Shown here: in pieces, positions 24,901 to 31,331 of the stretch
Layout of the letters: every line of letters begins with the position of its first letter
Numbering within the stretch: position 1 is the first letter of the stretch
Assembly (NCBI GenBank): GCA_020445805.1
Contig: JAGRFX010000020.1
Coordinates: forward strand, 1 to 32,641
Reading direction: 5' to 3'
Length of the DNA stretch: 32,641 bases
Source: Rhodocyclaceae bacterium
GTDB taxonomy: Bacteria > Pseudomonadota > Gammaproteobacteria > Burkholderiales > Rhodocyclaceae
The notes under the pieces: model-generated
Seen by the model: the letters and a program-made list of their open reading frames with translations, nothing else
What the model was told of the DNA's origin: nothing
Databases searched by the model: none
Translations under genes and position numbers: made by a program

Positions 24901-25550
24901 ACGGCATGATCTCACCGGCCCGCTTCATTCCGGTCGCCGAGGACTCCGGACTGATCGTTCCCCTGGGGGCCTTCGTCCTGCGCGAGGCCTGCCGGCAGGC
25001 GGCGGAGTGGGGGCAGCGGTTCGACGAGCCGCTTCAGATGGGGGTCAATATCTCGGCGCGCCAGTTCGCCAACGGCGAAGACCTGATGGCCCTGGTTCGC
25101 GAGGTGCTGGAGCAAACCGGCCTGCCCCCCGCCCTCCTCGAGCTCGAGATCACCGAGAGCATGCTGATGGAGCGCCCGGACGAAGCCGCCCAGTTCCTCG
25201 GCCGGCTGTCCGAGCTGGGCATCCGGCTGGCCATCGACGACTTCGGCACCGGCTATTCGAGCCTCTCCTACCTGAAGCGCTTCGCGATCGATCGTCTCAA
25301 GGTGGACCAGAGCTTCATCCAGGACCTCTCCCACGACCCGAACGACGCAGCCATCGTCCAGGCGGTGATCAGCCTGGCGCGCACGCTCAACCTCGACGTC
25401 ATCGCCGAAGGGGTCGAGACACACGAGCACCTGGCCCAGTTGCGGGCCTGGGGTTGCTTCGACGTGCAGGGATTCCTGTTCAGCAAGCCCCTGGCGGCAC
25501 CCGACTTCGAGGACTTCCGGCGCCGGGGGACAGACGAGCGCCTGATCTGA
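21957..25550 (+). pseudogene. Cache-HAMP-PAS-GAF-PAS-GGDEF-EAL gene broken by an in-frame amber codon
   Basis: One continuous reading frame of 1197 codons except for a TAG at codon 85. GTG 21957 gives an 84-residue piece holding the first membrane helix (about 10-34) and the start of the periplasmic region; the frame resumes at once after the TAG and runs to 25550. Domains over the whole frame: dCache-like sensor (about 35-280), helix (about 280-300), HAMP (300-350), PAS (360-480), GAF (490-640), PAS (645-765), GGDEF (770-935, motif intact near 843, I-site RxxD reads RQGE) and EAL (945-1190), with EALVRW, DDFGTGYSSL, LKVDQSF and AEGVE all intact. If translation starts again downstream, the product lacks its first anchor. 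Partner of the upstream binding protein. Nonsense mutation, readthrough or sequencing error cannot be told apart here. Confidence 0.88.
22209..22211 (+). other. In-frame amber stop inside the GGDEF-EAL gene
   Basis: TAG between codons GTC (V) and CAC (H), in the same frame as both flanking halves, with no indel. A single C-to-T or G-to-T change would create it from CAG (Gln) or GAG (Glu). Confidence 0.95.
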
Positions 25551-25569
25551 TCGGGGCGCAGTACCTGCG

Positions 25570-25598
25570 TTGAGGGACGCCCGCACTAACGCTACAAT
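25570..25598 (+). promoter_or_regulatory. Sigma-70 promoter of the zur-znu operon
   Basis: TTGAGG (25570-25575), a 17-base spacer and TACAAT (25593-25598); the -10 is 5 of 6 and the -35 is 4 of 6 to consensus. The predicted start is near 25605, leaving a leader of about 24 nt before the ATG at 25629. Confidence 0.75.
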
Positions 25599-25606
25599 GT
25601 TGCATT
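25595..25606 (+). promoter_or_regulatory. Candidate Zur operator over the zur -10
   Basis: CAATGTTGCATT, containing the short inverted repeat AATG-TTG-CATT (25596-25606), overlaps the -10 hexamer. Its reverse complement carries TGCAACATTG, which differs by one base from TGCAACAATG at 28777-28786 before the CDGSH gene. An operator here would let zinc-bound Zur block the operon, including its own gene. Confidence 0.5.
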
Positions 25607-25628
25607 AACCATCGATGCAGCATGACGC

Positions 25629-26081
25629 ATGCCCCATCCGGATCCCGCCACCCTGATCGCCGCACGCGGCGGACGCGTCACGCGGACGCGTACCGCCGTA
25701 CTCTCCGTGCTCTTCGAGGCAGGGCGCCCCATCAGCCACGACGAGGTCGGCGAGGCGCTGGCCGCGCAGGGCATCGGCCACGACCGGGTCACCCTCTACC
25801 GGACCCTCGACTGGCTGGTCGGCAACGACCTCGCCCACAAGGTCGCCGGGCCGGACCGGGCCTGGCGCTTCAACGCGGTGCGCGACGAGGGCCACCAGCA
25901 TGCCCATTTCCAGTGCGACCGCTGTGGCAAGGTGTTTTGCCTGGAATCGCTGCAGCCGGCCATTGCGGCGACCCTGCCCAGCGGCTTTCGGCTGGGACGG
26001 GCCGAGCTCACCTTCCACGGACTGTGCCCGGCCTGCCCCGGCACGACCCTGGCCCCCGAACGCAACCGGGTTGCACCATGA
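25629..26081 (+). CDS. zur: Fur-family regulator, probably Zur
   Basis: A 150-residue Fur-superfamily repressor, most likely the zinc-specific Zur because it heads a zinc-importer operon. The winged-helix part (about 1-82) includes TRTRTAVLSVLFEAGRPISHDEV and the recognition-helix region HDRVTLYRTLDWLVGNDLAHKV. The C-terminal domain has HQHAHFQCDRCGKVFCLE (about 88-105) and a second CPAC (about 133-136), giving two CxxC pairs for structural zinc, plus the His-rich HQHAH sensing loop. It is a little shorter than E. coli Zur (171). Its stop overlaps the next start (ATGA), so translation is coupled with the small ORF and znuC. The promoter with an overlapping operator candidate suggests autorepression. 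Confidence 0.9.
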   Translation: MPHPDPATLIAARGGRVTRTRTAVLSVLFEAGRPISHDEVGEALAAQGIGHDRVTLYRTLDWLVGNDLAHKVAGPDRAWRFNAVRDEGHQHAHFQCDRCGKVFCLESLQPAIAATLPSGFRLGRAELTFHGLCPACPGTTLAPERNRVAP

Positions 26082-26245
26082 AGCGCGAGCTACCGCCGGC
26101 CCGCGCCGTGCACCTGCACCGCCATGCCCCCGCCCAGCCCAGCTTCGCTGGCTCCCTCCTGAGCGCCAGCGCGGGCCAGCGGCTGCTGCTGGCCGCTGCG
26201 GGCCTGGTCCCGCTGTGGCTGTTCGTCTGGTGGGCCATGCAATGA
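26078..26245 (+). CDS. Small His-rich single-pass membrane protein in the zinc operon
   Basis: A 55-residue ORF that I do not recognise. It begins MKRELPPARAVHLHRHAP (His-X-His-X-X-His near 12-16), has a soluble stretch with FAGSLLSASAG, and ends with one hydrophobic helix (about 36-53, LLLAAAGLVPLWLFVWW) and a two-residue tail. The start ATG overlaps the zur stop (ATGA) and the stop overlaps the znuC start (ATGA), so it fills the space between two real genes exactly, the strongest argument that it is translated. A histidine-bearing N-terminus next to a zinc importer suggests metal binding or an accessory role at the membrane, but this is inference. The alternative is a translational linker with no function in the product. 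Confidence 0.65.
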   Translation: MKRELPPARAVHLHRHAPAQPSFAGSLLSASAGQRLLLAAAGLVPLWLFVWWAMQ

Positions 26246-26994
26246 ACGCCCCGGCCCTGGTCTTCGAGAATCTCACGCTGGGCTACGACCGCCACCCGGT
26301 CGTCCATCACCTGAAGGGCGATGTGGCCGAAGGTGCCCTGCTGGCACTGGTCGGGCCCAATGGCGCCGGCAAATCCACCCTCCTGAAGTCGATCGCCGGC
26401 GAACTGCGCCCCATCGAAGGCAGCATCCGGCGGTGCGGCGACGTGGCCGGGCGCTTCGCTTACCTGCCCCAGCAGTCGGCCATCGATGCAGGTTTCCCGA
26501 TCACGGTCGCGGATCTGGTGGCCATGGGCCTGTGGCGCGATGTCGGCCTGTTCGGCGGCATTGGCCGGACCGGGCGCCGCCGCCTCGCCGAGGCCCTCGG
26601 CCAGGTGGGGCTCGAGGGCTTCGAGCGGCGCCCCATCGGCACGCTGTCCGGCGGTCAGCTCCAGCGTGCCCGGTTTGCCCGCCTGCTCCTCCAGGACGCG
26701 CCCCTGATCCTGCTCGACGAGCCCTACACGGCGGTCGATGCGCAGACCGTGGGCGACATGGCCATGCTGGTCCAGCGCTGGCATGCCGAGGGCCGCACGG
26801 TCATCGCCGTCCTCCACGATCTGGAGCACGTGCGACAGCATTATCCGGAGGCCTTGCTGCTGGCCCGCGAGACCATCGCCCGGGGCGCCTCTCGGGAGGT
26901 CCTTTCGATCGCCAACCTGGAGCGGGCCCGACACCTGGCCGCCGCCTTCGACGAACACGCGCCGGTCTGCCACCGACATGCGGAGGCGGCCTGA
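26242..26994 (+). CDS. znuC: Zinc ABC transporter ATP-binding protein
   Basis: The 250-residue ATPase of a ZnuABC-type importer, cytoplasmic, energising uptake of Zn(II). Walker A is GPNGAGKST (residues 38-46), the Q-loop lies in YLPQQSAID, the signature is LSGGQLQRARFARLLLQ near 135-150, Walker B is LILLDEP near 155-161 and the switch His is in VLHDLEHV. FPITVADLVAMGLW is characteristic of the metal-importer ATPase subfamily. Its ATG overlaps the preceding small ORF by 4 bases, and its stop overlaps the permease start by one base (TGATG). The His-containing C-terminus (HAPVCHRHAEAA) is usual for metal transporters. Manganese-type MntB homologs look similar; the zinc call rests on the neighbouring Zur and on the ligand-binding protein. 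Confidence 0.93.
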   Translation: MNAPALVFENLTLGYDRHPVVHHLKGDVAEGALLALVGPNGAGKSTLLKSIAGELRPIEGSIRRCGDVAGRFAYLPQQSAIDAGFPITVADLVAMGLWRDVGLFGGIGRTGRRRLAEALGQVGLEGFERRPIGTLSGGQLQRARFARLLLQDAPLILLDEPYTAVDAQTVGDMAMLVQRWHAEGRTVIAVLHDLEHVRQHYPEALLLARETIARGASREVLSIANLERARHLAAAFDEHAPVCHRHAEAA

Positions 26995-27860
26995 TGGACG
27001 CCTGGCTGCTCGACCCCTTCCTCGAGTTCGGCTTCATGCGGCGCGCCCTGGCCGGCTGCCTTGCGCTGTCGCTCGGCGCGGCGCCCATCGGGGTCTTCCT
27101 GATGCTGCGGAACATGAGCCTCGCCGGGGACGCCATTGCCCATGCGATCCTCCCCGGCGCTGCCATCGGCTACATGCTGGCCGGCCTGTCCCTGCCGGCC
27201 ATGACGGGCGGCGGACTGGTGGCGGGGCTGATCGTCGCCCTGGTGGCCGGCGGCGTCGCCCGCATGACCCAGCTGCGCGAAGACGCGAGCCTGTCCGCCG
27301 TCTACCTGATCTCCCTGGCAGGCGGCGTGATGATCATCTCCCTGTCGGGCAGTGGCGTGGACCTGATGAACGTCCTGTTCGGTAATGTCCTGGCGCTCGA
27401 CGACCCCACCCTGCTGCTGCTCGCGGGCATCGCCACGGTGACCGTGCTGGCACTGGCCATCGGCTATCGGGCGCTGGTTCTGGAGTGTGCCGACCCGGCC
27501 TTCCTGCGCAGCGTGAGCGGGGCCAGCCCGTTCGCCCACCTGGGCTTCCTGGTGCTGCTGGTGCTTAACCTCGTGGCCGGCTTCCACGCGCTCGGGACAC
27601 TGATGGCCGTCGGCATGATGATCCTCCCCGCCGCGTCCGCACGCCTCTGGCACCGCGACCTCGGCCCCCTGCTGGCGACCGCGGTCGCGATGGCCCTGAC
27701 CGGCTCCTCCGGGGGGCTGCTGCTGTCCTATCACTTCGGGTTGCCGTCCGGGCCGGCGATCGTGCTGGCGCTCGGGGCCCTCTACATCGGCTCCCTGCTG
27801 GCGAGCCCGGTCGGGGGCCTGGTGCGCCGCCTGCGCCCCCGCTGGCACTACACCTCATGA
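26994..27860 (+). CDS. znuB: Zinc ABC transporter permease
   Basis: A 288-residue integral membrane protein of the ABC-3 (ZnuB/MntC) family with about 8 helices. Recognisable blocks: FGFMRRALAGCLALSLGAAPIGVFLMLRNMSLAGDAIAHAILPGAAIGYML (about 12-64) contains the family's LRNMSLxGDAIAHA signature; SAVYLISLAGGVMIISLSGSGVDLMNVLFGNVLAL and GTLMAVGMMILPAASARL follow. ATG 26994 is fixed by its one-base overlap with the znuC stop; a longer open frame upstream is the shadow of znuC. Its stop overlaps the znuA start by 4 bases. It forms the transmembrane channel that receives Zn(II) from ZnuA. Confidence 0.94.
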   Translation: MDAWLLDPFLEFGFMRRALAGCLALSLGAAPIGVFLMLRNMSLAGDAIAHAILPGAAIGYMLAGLSLPAMTGGGLVAGLIVALVAGGVARMTQLREDASLSAVYLISLAGGVMIISLSGSGVDLMNVLFGNVLALDDPTLLLLAGIATVTVLALAIGYRALVLECADPAFLRSVSGASPFAHLGFLVLLVLNLVAGFHALGTLMAVGMMILPAASARLWHRDLGPLLATAVAMALTGSSGGLLLSYHFGLPSGPAIVLALGALYIGSLLASPVGGLVRRLRPRWHYTS

Positions 27861-28756
27861 TGCCGTTCCTGCGCGCCCTGCTCTGCCTGGCCCTGATCGC
27901 CCCGCTCCCGGCCCTCGCCGAGGGTCTTCGGGTGGTCAGCTCCTTCAGTTTGCTGGCCGATCTGTGCCGTGTCATCGGCGGCGACCGGATCGTCCTCGCC
28001 AACCTCGTGCCGCCGGGCGTCGATGCCCACGGCTACCAGCCTCGCCCCGCCGACGCCCGGGCCATCGCCGAAGCGAACATCGTGGTCATGAACGGACTGG
28101 GCTTCGAGGGCTGGATCGAGCGTCTGCTGCGTTCGGTCAGCTTCAGGGGGACGGTCCTGGTCGCCAGCGACGGGGTGCGTCTGCTCGAATTCGGCGGGCA
28201 CGACCACCTTGCTGAGCCCCACGATCACCAGCCCGACCCCCACGCCTGGCAGGACCTGCAGAACGGCAAGCTCTACGCCCGCAACATCGCCCTCGCCTTC
28301 GCCAAGGCGGACGAGGCCAACGCCGCCTACTACCTGGAGCGCCTGGAGAACTTCGAATCCGGCATCGACGCACTCGACGTCCGATTCCGGCGTCGTTTTG
28401 CCGAGCTTCCGGCCGACGGTCGTCGGGTCGTCAGCTCCCACGACGCCTTCGGCTACCTGGCGCGGGCCTATGGTCTCGAGTTCGTGGCGCCGGTCGGCTT
28501 GTCGAATGCGGCCCAGCCCTCGGCCGCGCAGGTGGCCGCCCTGATCCGTCAGCTGCGCGAACAGCATGCGGCGGCGCTTTTCGTCGAGAGCATTTCGGAC
28601 CCCCGGCTGATCGAGCAGATCCACGCCGAAACGGGCACCCGCATCGGCGGCACGCTCTATTCCGACTCGCTGACACCGCCCGGTGGCGAGGCCACCACGT
28701 ATCTCGCGATGATGACCCACAACCTGGAGATGCTGGCCGCCGCCTTGCTGAAGTAG
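27857..28756 (+). CDS. znuA: Zinc-binding periplasmic protein ZnuA
   Basis: The 299-residue solute-binding subunit of the zinc importer (cluster A-I). A signal peptide spans residues 1-21 or so (cleavage after LPALA). Expected metal ligands are present: His in VDAHGYQPRP near 58, His in PDPHAWQ near 129, His in SSHDAFGYLA near 195, and Asp in TLYSDSL near 270. A His/Asp-rich loop, GGHDHLAEPHDHQPDPH (about 115-129), precedes the second ligand and is typical of zinc rather than manganese proteins. The ATG overlaps the permease stop (ATGA). It is the last gene of the operon; no terminator is visible in the 108 bases that follow. Confidence 0.94.
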   Translation: MMPFLRALLCLALIAPLPALAEGLRVVSSFSLLADLCRVIGGDRIVLANLVPPGVDAHGYQPRPADARAIAEANIVVMNGLGFEGWIERLLRSVSFRGTVLVASDGVRLLEFGGHDHLAEPHDHQPDPHAWQDLQNGKLYARNIALAFAKADEANAAYYLERLENFESGIDALDVRFRRRFAELPADGRRVVSSHDAFGYLARAYGLEFVAPVGLSNAAQPSAAQVAALIRQLREQHAAALFVESISDPRLIEQIHAETGTRIGGTLYSDSLTPPGGEATTYLAMMTHNLEMLAAALLK

Positions 28757-28761
28757 GCGAA

Positions 28762-28805
28762 CATTATTGCGACGACTGCAACAATGAATGCGATTCGGGC
28801 GCATT
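28762..28805 (+). promoter_or_regulatory. Paired inverted repeats before the CDGSH gene, Zur-box-like
   Basis: Two adjoining repeats: CATTATTGC (28762-28770) with GCAACAATG (28778-28786), 8 of 9 pairs over a 7-base spacer, then AATGCG (28787-28792) with CGCATT (28800-28805), also a 7-base spacer. The right half of the first repeat, TGCAACAATG, nearly matches the site over the zur promoter. A clear -35/-10 pair is not visible. Confidence 0.45.
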
Positions 28806-28864
28806 TATCCAGACACCCGACTCGTCGCAGAATGCAGGCTCCTGATCACCCTGCGGAGCCTTCC

Positions 28865-29107
28865 ATGGCCGATTCCCCCGTCGTCGCTCAAAAGTCCCCC
28901 TACGCGGTCGAAGTCGAGGCCGGCAAGACCTACTACTGGTGCGCCTGTGGCCGCAGCAAGTCGCAGCCCTTCTGCGACGGCTCCCATGCAGGGACGTCCT
29001 TCGAGCCGGTAGCGCATGTGGCCCCGACGTCCGGTACCGCCTACTTCTGCGGCTGCAAGCATTCGGCCGGTGCCCCCCTCTGCGACGGCGCCCACAGCAA
29101 GCTCTGA
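28865..29107 (+). CDS. CDGSH-type iron-sulfur protein (two CDGSH motifs)
   Basis: An 80-residue protein with two CDGSH motifs, each holding a 3Cys-1His [2Fe-2S] cluster: Cys26, Cys28, Cys37, His41 (CACGRSKSQPFCDGSH) and Cys62, Cys64, Cys73, His77 (CGCKHSAGAPLCDGAH). This is the compact bacterial mitoNEET-like type, cytoplasmic, with no membrane anchor; roles proposed for the family are redox or iron-sulfur transfer. ATG 28865 is chosen: it has a GCGGAG site about 8 bases upstream and removes 27 poorly conserved residues encoded through the upstream repeats. It lies 108 bp after znuA on the same strand and has a Zur-like element in front, so control by zinc or linked metal stress is possible. 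Confidence 0.92.
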   Translation: MADSPVVAQKSPYAVEVEAGKTYYWCACGRSKSQPFCDGSHAGTSFEPVAHVAPTSGTAYFCGCKHSAGAPLCDGAHSKL

Positions 29108-29184
29108 ATCCACCGCCGGGTCGTGGCGGGCCCGTGGGGCGGCGCGGCGCGCACAATGACGGCTTTCCCGACCCCAGCCCTTTC

Positions 29185-30534
29185 ATGCCCGCCCCGACCG
29201 ATACCGGCGATTTCAGCCGCCGCGCCTATGCCCTGCTGACCAGCGACGACGAAGGCCGCCTGTGCCGCGACATCCCCGATGCGGCATGCGCGGAGCAGCC
29301 GGGCAACTTCGTCCGCCATGTGCTCAGCCTGGCCGCCAGCAAGACCGCCGACGGCCTGGCCGACACCAAGCTCGTCCTGGCATGGCTGCTGGGTGCCCTG
29401 GGGGCGCCCGGCTGGATGCTGGGCCTGATCGTGCCGATCCGGGAAGCCGGCAGCCTGCTGCCCCAGCTGGCGATTGCGGCGGCGATCCGCGCCCGGCCGA
29501 GGCGCAAGTTCGTGTGGGCGCTCGGCGCCACGCTGCAGGGCGCGGCCCTGCTCGGCATGGCCGCGGCCGCCACCTGGCTGGCCCCGGAGGACGCCGCGAT
29601 CGCCATCCTCGGGCTGCTGGCCCTGGGCGCGCTCGCCCGGGGCGCCTGCTCGGTGAGCTACAAGGATGTGCTGGGCAAGACCATCGCCAAGTCCACACGC
29701 GGCACGGCCACCGGCACCGCGGGTTCGACCGCGGCGCTTCTGGTGCTCGGATTCGGCGTGGCCCTCGCGAGCGGCGTGATCCCGCGCCAGACGGGGCCCA
29801 TCTGCGCGGTGCTGGCCGCCGCCGGCCTGCTGATGATCGCCGCGTCGGCCCTGTTCCTGTCCCTCGAGGAGGTTGCCGGGGCCACCGAGGGCGGCGCCAG
29901 CAGCCTGCGCCGGGTGCGGGAACAATGGCAGCAACTGCGCTCGGACCGCCAGTTGCAGCGATTCATCGCGACCCGCGCCCTGCTCACCGCCACCGCGCTC
30001 TCACCGCCCTTCCTGCTGGCCGCGACCGCAGACCGCGGCGCCTCCGCCACGGGGACCCTGGGCCCCTTCGTCATGGCTTCTGCGCTGGCCACGATCCTCA
30101 GCGCCTATGTCTGGGGTCGCCTGGCGGATCGCTCGAGCCGGCAGGTGCTGATACGGGCCGCGGGGATCGGTGCCCTGGCACTGGGGACCGGCGGCGCGCT
30201 CGCGCTGACCGGCGACGCCCTCTCCGATCCCCTGCTGTCGTCGTGCCTGCTCTTCGTCCTGGTGGTCGCACACCAGGGCGTCCGCCTGGGCCGTTCGACA
30301 CACGTGACGGACATGGCGGACAGCGAGCGGCGCGCCAACTACACCGCCCTGTCCAACAGCGCGATCGGCCTGGTCCTGGTGGCTGGATCTGGCTTCGGCA
30401 TGCTGGCCGACGCTTTCGGGCATGGCGTGCTGTTGCTGGTGTTCGGGGCCATGTGCGTGGCTGGCATCGGCCTGGCGCGGGGTCTCGAGGAAGTCCAGAA
30501 CCCGGCCAGGGACATGCCACGGCAACCGGCGTGA
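29185..30534 (+). CDS. MFS transporter
   Basis: A 449-residue integral membrane protein with about 12 hydrophobic segments, assigned to the major facilitator superfamily. A soluble N-terminal segment of about 45 residues (SRRAYALLTSDDEGRLCRDIPDAACAEQPGNF) precedes the first helix, which is unusual in length for MFS. LADTKLVLAWLLGALGAPGWMLGLIVPIREAGSLLPQL (about 60-95), the SYKDVLGKTIAKSTRGTATGTAGS block and a second-half ASALATILSAYVWGRLADRSSRQVL loop fit the superfamily. ATG 29185 is chosen to begin this conserved leader; a longer open frame upstream shadows the CDGSH gene. Its substrate is unknown. The gene is on the zinc operon strand but 77 bp after the CDGSH stop, and I see no regulatory link. 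Confidence 0.82.
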   Translation: MPAPTDTGDFSRRAYALLTSDDEGRLCRDIPDAACAEQPGNFVRHVLSLAASKTADGLADTKLVLAWLLGALGAPGWMLGLIVPIREAGSLLPQLAIAAAIRARPRRKFVWALGATLQGAALLGMAAAATWLAPEDAAIAILGLLALGALARGACSVSYKDVLGKTIAKSTRGTATGTAGSTAALLVLGFGVALASGVIPRQTGPICAVLAAAGLLMIAASALFLSLEEVAGATEGGASSLRRVREQWQQLRSDRQLQRFIATRALLTATALSPPFLLAATADRGASATGTLGPFVMASALATILSAYVWGRLADRSSRQVLIRAAGIGALALGTGGALALTGDALSDPLLSSCLLFVLVVAHQGVRLGRSTHVTDMADSERRANYTALSNSAIGLVLVAGSGFGMLADAFGHGVLLLVFGAMCVAGIGLARGLEEVQNPARDMPRQPA

Positions 30535-30556
30535 GGCTCCCGAGCCGCGCGAAGGC

Positions 30557-30592
30557 AAAAAAAAGCGCCGCGGGCGCAATGCGCCGCGCGGC
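30557..30592 (-). terminator. Rho-independent terminator of the Cache gene
   Basis: Hairpin at 30567-30592 (GCCGCG-GGCGC arm, AAT loop, GCGCC-G-CGCGGC arm, one bulged G) followed on the minus strand by eight T (30564-30557). It lies about 38 bases past the Cache-protein stop. It also lies just after the MFS stop on the other strand, where it lacks a T-run. Confidence 0.85.
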
Positions 30593-30629
30593 ACCCAAGT
30601 GCCCCGGTTCGGCTTCCGGGGAGCAGAGG

Positions 30630-31064
30630 CTACTTGTAGTACCCGACCGCGCAGACCTGATCGCCCACGCGCGTCACAAAACTCACTTTCTGTACCGGCT
30701 CGGTGCTGCCCGGGCGGGGCCACATGTAGCCGACTTCCGAAATGCTGCCCTCCTTGGCGGCGGCATACAGCTTTTCGCCGACCGGCTCGCCCGCCTTGTC
30801 CACCAGCCCCTTCATGCTCTTTCCGTTCAGGGACGGGTGAGCCGTGAAATTGCCATCGGGTCCGCCGCAGAACGGGTACAGGTCCCGATCCTTGAAGCCG
30901 GCCTCACCACGTGTCATCTGACCCAGCGCCGAGGGCTTGTCCGCGGAAATGGCAGTGACCGCCTTCTCGAGCATGGCCCGCGCTTCCGCTGCAGTACCTT
31001 GCCCGGCCGCCATCGCGACGCTGCCCAGCAAGCCCAGTACCGCGCAAACAATGGTCTTCTTCAC
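30630..31064 (-). CDS. Secreted single-Cache-domain protein
   Basis: A 144-residue protein with a signal peptide (about 1-19, MKKTIVCAVLGLLGSVAMA) and one stand-alone Cache domain (sCache_2). Recognisable segments are LEKAVTAISADKPSALGQM, FKDRDLYPFCGGPDGNFTAHPSLNGKSMKGLVDKAGEPVGEKLYAAA and EVGYMWPRPGSTEPVQKVSFV, which match the pattern seen in chemoreceptor Cache domains, but no transmembrane or output domain is attached. Cys66 and Cys138 (in PFCGG and QVCAV) could form a disulfide. The start is GTG, with GGAGAG about 8 bases upstream, just after the 267-base gap. It is probably a periplasmic small-molecule sensor or binding subunit; the ligand is unknown. Confidence 0.88.
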   Translation of the reverse strand: MKKTIVCAVLGLLGSVAMAAGQGTAAEARAMLEKAVTAISADKPSALGQMTRGEAGFKDRDLYPFCGGPDGNFTAHPSLNGKSMKGLVDKAGEPVGEKLYAAAKEGSISEVGYMWPRPGSTEPVQKVSFVTRVGDQVCAVGYYK

Positions 31065-31331
31065 GTTTCTCTCCTCGTTTTGTAGATGGAATCTTCTGGC
31101 GATGCAATCGTCATCCTCACCCAGAAGCGGCGAAGGCTATTCCAAAGACATGTCGGTGACAAACAGCCTGCTTGGCAACGGCGGGCGAAGAGGTCCCGCA
31201 GAGGCGCTTATAAGCGGATCATCCGTAAGGGAAAAGCAGGCTTGAACCAGTCTCGCGACGGGACCGGAAAGAAGTATCTCAATTTGTACCCTGCCCGCCG
31301 CCAGGCCATTGCCTGAGGCACGACAAGGTCA
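31065..31331 (-). promoter_or_regulatory. Intergenic region upstream of the Cache gene
   Basis: A 267-base stretch between the Cache gene and the hydrogenase gene, both on the minus strand. A perfect 12-bp palindrome, CGCTTATAAGCG (31205-31216), contains TTATAA, which could be a -10, but the hexamer 17 bases upstream (TTTTCC) is weak. I see no small gene with a ribosome site and no T-rich hairpin ending the hydrogenase operon. Confidence 0.35.

Noticed and set aside
21900..24902. A 1000-codon minus-strand frame opposite the GGDEF-EAL gene, which could suggest that the amber codon lies in a non-coding strand.
   Set aside because: The plus strand has intact GGDEF and EAL motifs and the minus frame has no recognisable domain.
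31086..31316. A 76-codon plus-strand open frame in the gap between the Cache gene and the hydrogenase gene.
   Set aside because: No ribosome site, no hydrophobic or domain signature, and it lies opposite the probable promoter of the Cache gene.
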